Below, piece by piece: positions 1 to 6,402 of a DNA stretch of 10,868 nt. The notes below the pieces were generated by a model. The model was not told the DNA's origin. It worked only from the letters and a program-made list of their open reading frames with translations, and did not search any database. Origin of the DNA: an uncultured Porphyromonadaceae bacterium (GTDB lineage Bacteria > Bacteroidota > Bacteroidia > Bacteroidales > Muribaculaceae). The translations under genes were made by a program, and so were the position numbers. The stretch is taken from positions 1 through 10,868 of the forward strand of contig USNC01000028.1 of assembly GCA_900555915.1 (NCBI GenBank), written 5' to 3'. Each line of letters opens with the position of its first letter. The stretch's first letter is position 1.

Positions 1-30
1 TCGGCAGCGTCAGATGTGTATAAGAGACAG
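1..30. other. Nextera/Tn5 sequencing adapter left on contig end
   Basis: Bases 12-30 read AGATGTGTATAAGAGACAG, the 19-bp Tn5 mosaic end used in Illumina Nextera libraries. Bases 1-11 (TCGGCAGCGTC) match the read-1 adapter portion that precedes it, lacking only the first three bases of the standard 33-base oligonucleotide. This is library-derived and not part of the organism. It shows that the window starts at an assembly end, and that any reading frame starting inside it, such as the GTG at 16, has an artificial N-terminus. Confidence 0.97.
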
Positions 31-654
31 GGGCTAAGGGAGGTAGCAGCGATAGACATAATCGCCACCAACGCCGCGTCGCGCTATCCGCGTCCGGTCT
101 ACTGGCACCAGAGCCTTCCCAAAAACAAATACTGCGGGTTCCATCCCTTCACCCGGCAGGCGCTGCTGACCCGCAGGCTGATGCCCGCGGCGGCAGACTC
201 AGCGGTGCTGACCGAAGAAGCGCTCAATGCCCTTCCTCGCATGAGATGGGGCGGACTCGACCGCGCGCCCTATCCCGGACCGGACGTAACCGCGCAGGCC
301 GAACTGCAGAGAGCGTCGCTGATAAGACTTGCCTGGGCGGCGGCCCGCGAGGGACGCCACGACATGGCGCTCCACATAGCGCGCATGGCCATGGTGAGAT
401 TTCCCTCCCGGAGCATACCCTACGGCATACGCAGCCATGCCGACAGCGCCTACTTCGAAGCCGCGGAACTGGCCCGGCTGCTCCGCACCTGCGGGGAGGC
501 CACCGGCGACTCTGCCGCCATCAGGGAAGCGCAGGCCATACACGATGCCGACTCAGCCCGCAGCGAGGCCTACCGGCGATACCGGCGGGCAATACCGGCA
601 TGGAGACGCGGGGCGATATCCCCGGCCACCAACAACCGGAGCATAAGCCGCTGA
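31..654 (+). CDS. C-terminal part of a DUF2723-like membrane protein (5' truncated)
   Basis: An open frame runs in from the adapter junction and ends at TGA 652-654, giving about 207 genuine residues. The true start lies off the contig; the apparent GTG start at 16 is adapter. The segment begins with AAIDIIATN and then RPVYW, resembling the LDIIA-N...KRPIYF segment after the membrane part of Bacteroidetes DUF2723 proteins (a glycosyltransferase-C/O-mannosyltransferase-like family, normally around 1000 residues). A helical, TPR-like stretch follows (LIRLAWAAAREGRHDMALHI, then a P-x-x-x-I-P-Y motif), as in the C-terminal region of that family. The tail is Arg-rich. No membrane helix remains in this fragment, so it should be the soluble C-terminal domain. 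The assignment rests on remembered motif resemblance. It could instead be another TPR-like envelope protein. Confidence 0.55.
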   Translation, partial: GLREVAAIDIIATNAASRYPRPVYWHQSLPKNKYCGFHPFTRQALLTRRLMPAAADSAVLTEEALNALPRMRWGGLDRAPYPGPDVTAQAELQRASLIRLAWAAAREGRHDMALHIARMAMVRFPSRSIPYGIRSHADSAYFEAAELARLLRTCGEATGDSAAIREAQAIHDADSARSEAYRRYRRAIPAWRRGAISPATNNRSISR

Positions 655-697
655 CCAAAAACGAAACACCATTATCGACACCATAACCAACCAGATC

Positions 698-2119
698 ATG
701 AAAAGAATATTTCTCATAGCCGCAGTGTCGCTTCTCGCATACGGAATGTCGCAGGGAGCGCCGTTTAAGATCAAAAGTGTCTCCATCGAAGGGGAATCAG
801 TGATGAAGATGGGGCCGGACCCGGACACTCCGTATGCCAACGCCTACCGCCTCGTGGCAGTCACCGAATCGGGCGACACCCTCACCAACGGGCAACTCGG
901 CGGCATGACCGTGGAGTGGGACATCGACGGCTTCAAGACCGCCAATGACACGGAAGGACAGTATTGCGACTCCTACGGAGAGTTCAGCGTCAACGGGAAG
1001 CCGGACCTCAACACCGCATTCAACCTGCGCAACAACCCCTTCAACTTCGTGGGCGACATGACAGCGACCCTGCGCCAGGGGAAGAAGAGCGTCACCGCCC
1101 ACCGGTATGTCACCGCCCTCGGGATGCCAGAGACGACCGACGGCAGCACAGCCGGCGACTCGCAGAAAATAGAGATAGCGGCCGAGACCGGAAGCGTGTA
1201 TAAGGTGAAGGCCGCATACACGGGGGTGCTTAACACATCATACGTAAATGAAGACATGTCGGGCTACGAACTGGGACGGCAGGAACGTGCTGACACGGCG
1301 GAGTATCTCGTGCCGTGCATCAGCGGAAAAATCGACCTCTGGGTGACAGCCGACAACGGAGCCACTCCCCACATAGGCTATGTCAGCATAGAGCGGCAGG
1401 ACGCCCCGCAACCGCGCGGCAAGCGGAAACTCCACCATATCGGCGACTCCACATCGGCCAACAGAGGCTCCTGGGCCCACACGCTGCTGAAGAAACTCAA
1501 AGAGGGGGAATATCCTGAACTCGCGGCCCTGTGCGACTTCTGCAACGACGGAGCAGGCGGGCGGCAGCTGCGCACCTATTACATTCAGGGCAAACTGGCA
1601 AAGGTGCTTCTCGACATCTGTCCGGGCGACATCGTGATGTTTGGCAACAACGGCACCAACAACATGAACAAGACCTACGAGGAAGACCTCAACCATTACA
1701 TCGACGCCGCCAAGGCATTCGGCGCCAAAGTGATGCTCAACAGCTACACACCCCACGGCGCGGTGTCACGCTGGGCGGACGGATATGACGCGTCGACACA
1801 GAGATTCGACAGTTACCGCCGCGACCGCTACGACGTGCTGACAAGAAAAATCGCCGACGAGCGGGCCGCCAACGATCCTGAATATCTTGGTTTTGTGGAG
1901 ATAGGCAAAAACGCCGACGCCATTTTCAATGCATACGTAGACGACTGGAAGGCCAACGGCCACGCGAACCGCGACGAGGCGGCCCGGGCCATCATCAGCT
2001 GCTTCAAGGACCACAACCATTACGATGTGGCCCCGCTCGCCTGCGAACTGATGCTCAACGGCTACGGGGGCCACAATGGAATAGTGGAACAGATCACGGC
2101 ATTGCTCGGCCGCGACTGA
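698..2119 (+). CDS. Secreted SGNH/GDSL esterase, rhamnogalacturonan acetylesterase-like (CE12-type)
   Basis: A 473-residue protein that probably removes O-acetyl groups from a polysaccharide, exported from the cytoplasm. The start is supported by a signal peptide (MKRIFLIAAVSLLAYGMSQG, then APF). Residues about 25-235 are beta-rich and may be an accessory carbohydrate-binding-like domain. The catalytic part begins near 243. HHIGDSTSA places the nucleophile at Ser251, GAGGRQLRTYY (285-295) is the block II glycine region, GNNGTNN (316-322) is the block III Gly/Asn oxyanion region with Asn318, and DHNH (438-441) gives the Asp438-His441 pair of block V. These match the order in rhamnogalacturonan acetylesterases (GDST, GRS, GHND, DHTH), though block III is a variant without the usual Asp. 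It lies 43 bases after the DUF2723-like gene on the same strand with no promoter motif between them, so it may share its transcript. The substrate cannot be read from the sequence. Confidence 0.82.
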   Translation: MKRIFLIAAVSLLAYGMSQGAPFKIKSVSIEGESVMKMGPDPDTPYANAYRLVAVTESGDTLTNGQLGGMTVEWDIDGFKTANDTEGQYCDSYGEFSVNGKPDLNTAFNLRNNPFNFVGDMTATLRQGKKSVTAHRYVTALGMPETTDGSTAGDSQKIEIAAETGSVYKVKAAYTGVLNTSYVNEDMSGYELGRQERADTAEYLVPCISGKIDLWVTADNGATPHIGYVSIERQDAPQPRGKRKLHHIGDSTSANRGSWAHTLLKKLKEGEYPELAALCDFCNDGAGGRQLRTYYIQGKLAKVLLDICPGDIVMFGNNGTNNMNKTYEEDLNHYIDAAKAFGAKVMLNSYTPHGAVSRWADGYDASTQRFDSYRRDRYDVLTRKIADERAANDPEYLGFVEIGKNADAIFNAYVDDWKANGHANRDEAARAIISCFKDHNHYDVAPLACELMLNGYGGHNGIVEQITALLGRD

Positions 2120-2124
2120 CAGAA

Positions 2125-3555
2125 TCACCAATTGTCGGTGCGGAAGGGCACGAGAGGAAGGTGGTCGGCGGCGTGCATGTTGCCCGGAAGGAAATCGCGC
2201 CAGCAATAGCGCACGGCCACAGGGCGCGGCACCTGCCTGCTCGACACCACCACCTCGTTGGTCTGCCAGTGTACCCACACCGAGTCGGCGGGATGGAACA
2301 CCCGGTCGTCGCCGGCGACTTCAAAGCCCTGTATGTCGTAGTTGCGGCATATGCCGTCGGAAGGTGAATCTATCGCCACCCATATTTCGGAGTCCTTCAC
2401 CGTGTGTCCCTTATAGCGGGGATGCTCGCAAAGAAACTGCTTTTTACCGTAGGTTCGGTTTAGTGCGAGATTCGCGAGTCGGGAGCCGACACCTTTCTTG
2501 TCGCCCGGATGGATATTGAACTTCTCGTAGGGCTTCACCAGGTCATTGATGCAGATTATGCCGCTGTTGGGGATCATTGCCGCGGCTTCCCACTGCGCCT
2601 CACGCAGCAGCGGAGCCTTCTCCAGCTGTGAGCCGTCATACTGATAGGGCGCTATCTCCACCTGATAGAAGGGAATGTCGCCGAGACCGATGTTGTCGCG
2701 CCACTCCTTCACCATATTGGCAAGCCGACGCGCATACGTCTCGTCGGCGCCGACGTTGGAGCAGCCCTGATACCATATGATTCCATTGTAGGAATAGTTG
2801 CGCACGGGATTGAACATGGCGTTATACATCAGCAAGGGGCGGACGTAATGCACCATGCCCTCGATATCCTTCTCATCGAGCGAGACATCGGGATATGTGG
2901 AGAGCAGATCGCGCGACGACCAGCTTTCCACCCTCGCGCCGCCGTAGGCGTCGCTCACAATGCCCACCGGCACGTCGAGCACATCGTTGAGGCGGCGTGC
3001 GAAAAACCATGCGGTGGCGCTGTAGGCCGGGGCTGTATCGGCCGACGGCACTGTCCAGGCGGCATCCACCGTGTCGAGCGGCGTATAGCTCTGCCTGAGC
3101 GGCACGGTGAAAAAGCGGATATTGTCGGCCTGATGACGCGCGGCCGCAATCTCGCCGTAGCCTTCATCGGTGACACACCCCGGGAATCCCTTTAACGGCA
3201 TCTCCATGTTTGACTGCCCTGAAGCAAGCCAGACCTCGCCTATCAGCACGTTGGAGACGGTGAGTTCCTGACCGTCGGCGATTCTGATAGAATAAGGAGT
3301 GTAGCCTCCGGCCGGAGTCTGCACGGCAAGGCTCCAGCGGCCGGTGCGGTCGGCTACGGCGGTATATGTACGGCCATTCCAGGAGGGAGTGACAGATACG
3401 GTCTCGCCAGGGTCGGCGGTGCCGTAGATGCGGGCGTCGGTGTTCTGGGGAAGCACCATGTTGTCGGTGATCAGCGACCCGGGGGTCACTTTGGCTGAGG
3501 CGGGAATGGCGGCGAGCAGCAACAGCATTCCGGCCAGTGATTGAATAGTTCTCAT
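2125..3555 (-). CDS. Secreted sialate O-acetylesterase family protein (SASA)
   Basis: A 476-residue exported esterase of the PF03629 type, which removes O-acetyl groups from sialic acid or other acetylated sugars. It has a signal peptide (residues about 1-21, ending ASA-K). The N-terminal strand region MVLPQ...IYGTADPGETV is typical of the family. The catalytic Ser115 sits in ASGQSNMEMPL (111-121). GGARVESW (205-212) and IIWYQG (259-264) are the family's internal blocks, and Asp338 and His349 (INDLV...FNIHPGDK) complete the expected triad. The C-terminus (AVRYCW...LPLVPFRTDNW) has the family's usual ending, so the gene is full length. It starts 23 bases after the acyltransferase stop on the same strand, and no -7 box is seen between them, so it is probably the second gene of that operon. 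Its stop is five bases from the stop of the convergent SGNH esterase. No neuraminidase or nan genes are visible, so sialic acid as substrate is not shown. Confidence 0.93.
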   Translation of the reverse strand: MRTIQSLAGMLLLLAAIPASAKVTPGSLITDNMVLPQNTDARIYGTADPGETVSVTPSWNGRTYTAVADRTGRWSLAVQTPAGGYTPYSIRIADGQELTVSNVLIGEVWLASGQSNMEMPLKGFPGCVTDEGYGEIAAARHQADNIRFFTVPLRQSYTPLDTVDAAWTVPSADTAPAYSATAWFFARRLNDVLDVPVGIVSDAYGGARVESWSSRDLLSTYPDVSLDEKDIEGMVHYVRPLLMYNAMFNPVRNYSYNGIIWYQGCSNVGADETYARRLANMVKEWRDNIGLGDIPFYQVEIAPYQYDGSQLEKAPLLREAQWEAAAMIPNSGIICINDLVKPYEKFNIHPGDKKGVGSRLANLALNRTYGKKQFLCEHPRYKGHTVKDSEIWVAIDSPSDGICRNYDIQGFEVAGDDRVFHPADSVWVHWQTNEVVVSSRQVPRPVAVRYCWRDFLPGNMHAADHLPLVPFRTDNW

Positions 3556-3578
3556 GGGGTAGATTTTATGTATTGGGT

Positions 3579-4649
3579 TTATCTTGTAGTAACGTCATGC
3601 GCCGCCGACCGGTCTGAGGCTCCGAACAGCCATGAAGCGAGCAAAGGGGAACTGCGCAGCACGGCGCTCACGAGCATGCACAGCGCCACTACGAGCGCCG
3701 AGATGGTGAGCCCTATGGTGAGCATGGCCAGAATGGAATTGCCATGGCCGGCGGAAAGGAATCCCTTCATGAAGCCGAGGTCGGGAATGAAGAAATAGTG
3801 CAGATAGTAGATGTCGAGCGTGCGGCTTCCCACAGTGCACATTACGTTGCTTACCGTATTGCCGGAGTCGAACCAGTCCCGGTAGCTTCGGAATGTGACA
3901 AGAAGAGTCATCAGCCCGGTGAAGCGCATGAGAGTCATCACCAGATCCCATTCAAGAGAATAGCGGTGGCGGCAGCCGTAGAAGATCACGAGCGCGAGGA
4001 ACCCCGCTATCACGGAAGCCTTGAAATACCGGTTGTCGACGACACGCCAGAGGTGCACGTCATATCTGCGGGCGAATATCCCGAGCAGGAAATAAGGGAA
4101 ATAGTTGAGCGTGTGCCATGTCTGTATTCCCACCACCCATGCCGGAAGCCGCATGCCGTCGGTGAGATAGTTGAAGAGGAAGGGAGCCACCGTGCCGACA
4201 CACAGGAGAGCGGGCAGAAGCCAGCGCCAACCGGTGCGACGCTCCAGCAAGGCCACCCCGAGATATATGAAAAACATCTCGAAGAGCGATTCAGTGAACC
4301 AATACGGGTTTGATTTCCAGATGAAACTGAAGTTCCACCCCCTCATAGTGGCTCCATATATGAAGCTGAATACAGCCAGGCCCACTATCTGGGCCTGGAA
4401 TTTCTTCAGCGACACTCGCCTCACTGTGGCAGGAACCCATTTATCGGCCGCGCGGTAGGCGAAAAATCCGCTCACGAAAAAGAAGAGCGGCATTCTGAAC
4501 ATCGTCATCATATAATAGACACCGGCAAAAGATGCGTTTGAGATCGGCATCTTCACATAAGCGTTGGTGACATGGCTGAATACCACAAGCAGTATGGCAA
4601 GTCCGCGCATCGCGTCGATGTATCGCAGTCGTTTCTTTTCTGTAATCAT
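3579..4649 (-). CDS. Membrane acyltransferase family 3 protein (OafA/NodX-like)
   Basis: A 356-residue polytopic inner-membrane protein that likely transfers an acyl group, often acetyl, to a surface sugar or other envelope molecule. RYIDAMRGLAILLVVFSH holds the conserved R-x10-H motif (Arg15, His26). FRMPLFFFVSGFF (51-63) is the second hallmark segment, with Arg52. GSRTLDIYYLHYF (274-286) matches the late family segment usually seen as LGIYLLHY. About ten hydrophobic segments are spread from residue 13 to 340, and no periplasmic SGNH domain is fused. It is the first gene of a - strand operon with the SASA esterase, and a consensus promoter lies about 34 bases upstream of its ATG. The acceptor is unknown. 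The pairing with an esterase suggests O-acetylation chemistry, but that is inference. Confidence 0.92.
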   Translation of the reverse strand: MITEKKRLRYIDAMRGLAILLVVFSHVTNAYVKMPISNASFAGVYYMMTMFRMPLFFFVSGFFAYRAADKWVPATVRRVSLKKFQAQIVGLAVFSFIYGATMRGWNFSFIWKSNPYWFTESLFEMFFIYLGVALLERRTGWRWLLPALLCVGTVAPFLFNYLTDGMRLPAWVVGIQTWHTLNYFPYFLLGIFARRYDVHLWRVVDNRYFKASVIAGFLALVIFYGCRHRYSLEWDLVMTLMRFTGLMTLLVTFRSYRDWFDSGNTVSNVMCTVGSRTLDIYYLHYFFIPDLGFMKGFLSAGHGNSILAMLTIGLTISALVVALCMLVSAVLRSSPLLASWLFGASDRSAAHDVTTR

Positions 4650-4682
4650 TTAGGTCAAATTCAAACTTGCTCTATGATATGG

Positions 4683-4713
4683 CAAAATTAATAATAATAT
4701 TCGTGCCGCGCAA
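4683..4713 (-). promoter_or_regulatory. Bacteroidetes-type promoter for the acyltransferase/esterase operon
   Basis: On the - strand, TTG (complement of 4711-4713) is followed after exactly 20 bases by TAATTTTG (complement of 4683-4690), a perfect fit to the TTG / TAnnTTTG promoter of the Bacteroidetes primary sigma factor. Transcription should begin a few bases downstream, near 4676-4679, giving a leader of roughly 30 bases before the ATG at 4649. Confidence 0.82.
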
Positions 4714-4725
4714 GCGAAAATAGGC

Positions 4726-4806
4726 TTTAAGGACCTTAAGGTCTTTAAGGAATTTAAGGACTTTAGGGACTTTAGGGACCTTAAGGACTTTAAAGACCTT
4801 AAAAAG
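4726..4806. repeat. Nine-unit array of 9-bp tandem repeats, consensus TTTAAGGAC
   Basis: Nine consecutive units with no spacing slip: TTTAAGGAC, CTTAAGGTC, TTTAAGGAA, TTTAAGGAC, TTTAGGGAC, TTTAGGGAC, CTTAAGGAC, TTTAAAGAC and a degenerate CTTAAAAAG. Units 1 and 2 join to form the perfect 12-bp palindrome GACCTTAAGGTC (4732-4743). The array fills most of the space between the divergent acyltransferase and antiporter promoters, starting 13 bases upstream of the acyltransferase -33 element and ending 45 bases upstream of the antiporter -7 box. Because the period is a multiple of three, the - strand reads as a spurious Ser-Leu-Lys/Arg repeat, which I do not consider coding. Confidence 0.92.
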
Positions 4807-4851
4807 TCATAAAAAAGCGGGCAGGGGGCCGGCGAGTGGGGAGTTTTTTTG

Positions 4852-4859
4852 TAATTTTG
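4852..4859 (+). promoter_or_regulatory. Candidate -7 box directly before the antiporter ATG
   Basis: TAATTTTG matches the TAnnTTTG -7 consensus exactly, but no TTG lies 19-21 bases upstream (the expected place reads within GGGCCGGCGA). Only four bases separate it from the ATG at 4864, so a start site at the usual distance would fall at or within a base or two of the start codon. The motif match is direct; the function is inferred. Confidence 0.55.
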
Positions 4860-4863
4860 CATT

Positions 4864-6204
4864 ATGAAACCGGAAAAGACAACTACCGGCGGCAACCGTC
4901 TCGGACTGACAGGGCTTGCCGCACTCGTATTCGGCATGATGGTAGGGAGCGGAATTTTCAACATTCCACAGAACATGGCGGCCGGGGCCGGCCTTGGCGC
5001 GGTGATGACCGGATGGGTCATAACCGCATTCGGGATGCTGATGCTCGTCAGCACATTCAAGATATTGAGCGACAGGCATCCGGAACTCAACGAAGGCATA
5101 TATCTATACGCGGAGAAAGGCTTCAGCAGGCTCACGGGCTTCAATGTGGCCTGGGGCTACTGGCTGTGCGCCTGCTTCGCCAATGTGGCCTACGCCGTGA
5201 TGCTCAACGACACTTTCGGAGCCTTCTTCCCCACGCTTCTCGACCATGGCCTTCCAACGATATTTTTCTGCTCCGCCCTGATATGGGGCATGTATCTCGT
5301 GATAAGATGCGGAATGCGCACCACCACTGTAATCACCACCATATCTGCCGCAGTGAAACTCACTGTCATACTTCTGATAGTGGCGCTTCTTATCCTCAAC
5401 ATACGATATGAGACCCTGACCGCCGACATATGGAGCCTCGGCGAGGGTATAGGAGGAATCACGGCGCAGGTGAAGAGCACCATGCTCGTGACCCTGTGGT
5501 GCTTCATCGGCATAGAGGGGGCCGTGGTGATGTCGGGGCGCGCACGGAAGCAGAGCGATGTGGGGAAGGCCGGAGTGCTCGGATTTCTCGCGGCCTGGCT
5601 GCTCTACGTGCTCGTGTCGGTGTTCTGCTTCGGCATCATGTCGCGGGCCGAACTTGCGGGTCTTGAAGACCCCTCCGTGGCGTATGCTCTGCGCCATGTA
5701 TGCGGCGACTGGGCCTACTGGCTGGTGATCGCAGCCGTCATCACCTCCATCGGAGGGGGTCTTTTCGCGTGGATGCTTGTCACTGCCGAGCAGCCGTATT
5801 CCGCCGCCCGACACGGCATCTTCCCGGGCTGGCTTGCCGGGCCGTACGGCAACGAATCCATGTCGCGGAGTCTCTTCGCGTCGAGCGCCATCATGCAGGT
5901 CTTCCTCCTGCTTGTGATTTTTGCCGAAGACGTGTATCTTTATGCGCTCAACATCACCGGACTCATGATTCTTCCGGCCTACCTCTTCAGCGGGCTGTTC
6001 CTGATAAAGACCGCCCGCCGCGACTACAAGGCCTGCCTCATCGCACACCGTCCGCGCCTTCATTATGCCTACGCCTCCGCCATCGGCCTTGCCTGCACAC
6101 TTTTCTGCATATGGATGCTCTATGCCGCAGGCCTCATGCTGCTGCTTCAGGCGCTATGCTTCTACATAGCAGGGCTTCCGCTCTACAAGCGCGGACACTC
6201 CTGA
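4864..6204 (+). CDS. Basic amino acid antiporter, APC superfamily, arginine:ornithine (ArcD)-like
   Basis: A 446-residue inner-membrane transporter that likely exchanges a basic amino acid such as arginine for ornithine or a related amine. The APC signature GMMVGSGIFNIPQNMA (24-39) forms the broken helix of TM1, and the following GAVMTGWVITAFGMLML is the TM2 pattern of the arginine/ornithine antiporter family. The NEGIYLYAEKGF (76-87) and FNVAWGYWLCACFANVAY (93-110) segments, and LWCFIGIEGAVVMSGRARKQ (211-230), also follow that family closely, with the GIEG unit on TM6. About twelve hydrophobic segments and the length agree with the group. No arcA, arcB or arcC gene is in view, so a role in arginine deiminase metabolism or acid resistance is not supported here. 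It appears monocistronic, bounded by the repeat array and a strong terminator. Substrate choice within the basic amino acid/polyamine group is uncertain. Confidence 0.88.
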   Translation: MKPEKTTTGGNRLGLTGLAALVFGMMVGSGIFNIPQNMAAGAGLGAVMTGWVITAFGMLMLVSTFKILSDRHPELNEGIYLYAEKGFSRLTGFNVAWGYWLCACFANVAYAVMLNDTFGAFFPTLLDHGLPTIFFCSALIWGMYLVIRCGMRTTTVITTISAAVKLTVILLIVALLILNIRYETLTADIWSLGEGIGGITAQVKSTMLVTLWCFIGIEGAVVMSGRARKQSDVGKAGVLGFLAAWLLYVLVSVFCFGIMSRAELAGLEDPSVAYALRHVCGDWAYWLVIAAVITSIGGGLFAWMLVTAEQPYSAARHGIFPGWLAGPYGNESMSRSLFASSAIMQVFLLLVIFAEDVYLYALNITGLMILPAYLFSGLFLIKTARRDYKACLIAHRPRLHYAYASAIGLACTLFCIWMLYAAGLMLLLQALCFYIAGLPLYKRGHS

Positions 6205-6247
6205 GACAGGATTCTTTTTTATGTCAAAAAAATTAAGTCTTTATTAA

Positions 6248-6276
6248 ATACCATGCCCCAGGCATGGTATTTTTTG
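6248..6276 (+). terminator. Intrinsic terminator after the antiporter gene
   Basis: A perfect 10-bp stem, ATACCATGCC (6248-6257) with GGCATGGTAT (6261-6270), closes a 3-base CCA loop and is followed by a T-run (6270-6275). It lies 43 bases after the antiporter stop. The left flank is A/T-rich, but a reverse-strand role has no gene to serve, since no - strand gene approaches from the right. Confidence 0.93.
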
Positions 6277-6304
6277 AATAAATCACAAGTATTTTTTAAT
6301 TTTG
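6274..6304 (+). promoter_or_regulatory. Bacteroidetes-type promoter for the fimbrillin/metzincin operon
   Basis: TTG at 6274-6276, then exactly 20 bases, then TAATTTTG at 6297-6304. The -33 TTG is formed by the last bases of the preceding terminator's T-run. Transcription from here would give a leader of about 95 bases before the ATG at 6403, with no obvious riboswitch fold. Confidence 0.8.
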
Positions 6305-6360
6305 CACGCCGATTAGAGTTGAGGGTTAAGGGTTGGTTTAACGGGGAGTAAAGCAAGAGT

Positions 6361-6368
6361 TAGTTTTG
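6361..6368 (+). promoter_or_regulatory. Possible second -7 box closer to the lipoprotein gene
   Basis: TAGTTTTG matches TAnnTTTG and would give a leader of about 30 bases before 6403. The nearest upstream TTG (6333-6335) is 25 bases away, outside the usual spacing, so this is weaker than the promoter at 6274-6304. It may be an alternative start or a chance match in A/T-rich sequence. Confidence 0.3.
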
Positions 6369-6402
6369 CAGCGAATAATAATAACAATCAATTGTAAGAT
6401 TC

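Noticed and set aside
571..600. Three copies of TACCGGCG/TACCGGCA within 30 bases
   Set aside because: It lies in the coding region and encodes a Tyr-Arg-Arg repeat in a basic tail; too short and irregular to call a functional repeat.
4650..5144. 164-codon - strand open frame with a Ser-Leu-Lys/Arg repeat
   Set aside because: It is produced by the 9-bp repeat array read in a frame-preserving period and by the antisense of the antiporter gene; it would also cover the acyltransferase promoter.
5104..6063. 319-codon - strand open frame opposite the antiporter gene
   Set aside because: The composition (His, Glu and Gly rich, no domain) is typical of antisense shadows in GC-rich genes, while the + strand frame is a clear transporter.
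6305..6402. Leader of the fimbrillin operon as a possible riboswitch
   Set aside because: I see only a weak five-pair GTTAA/TTAAC hairpin and no known riboswitch core.
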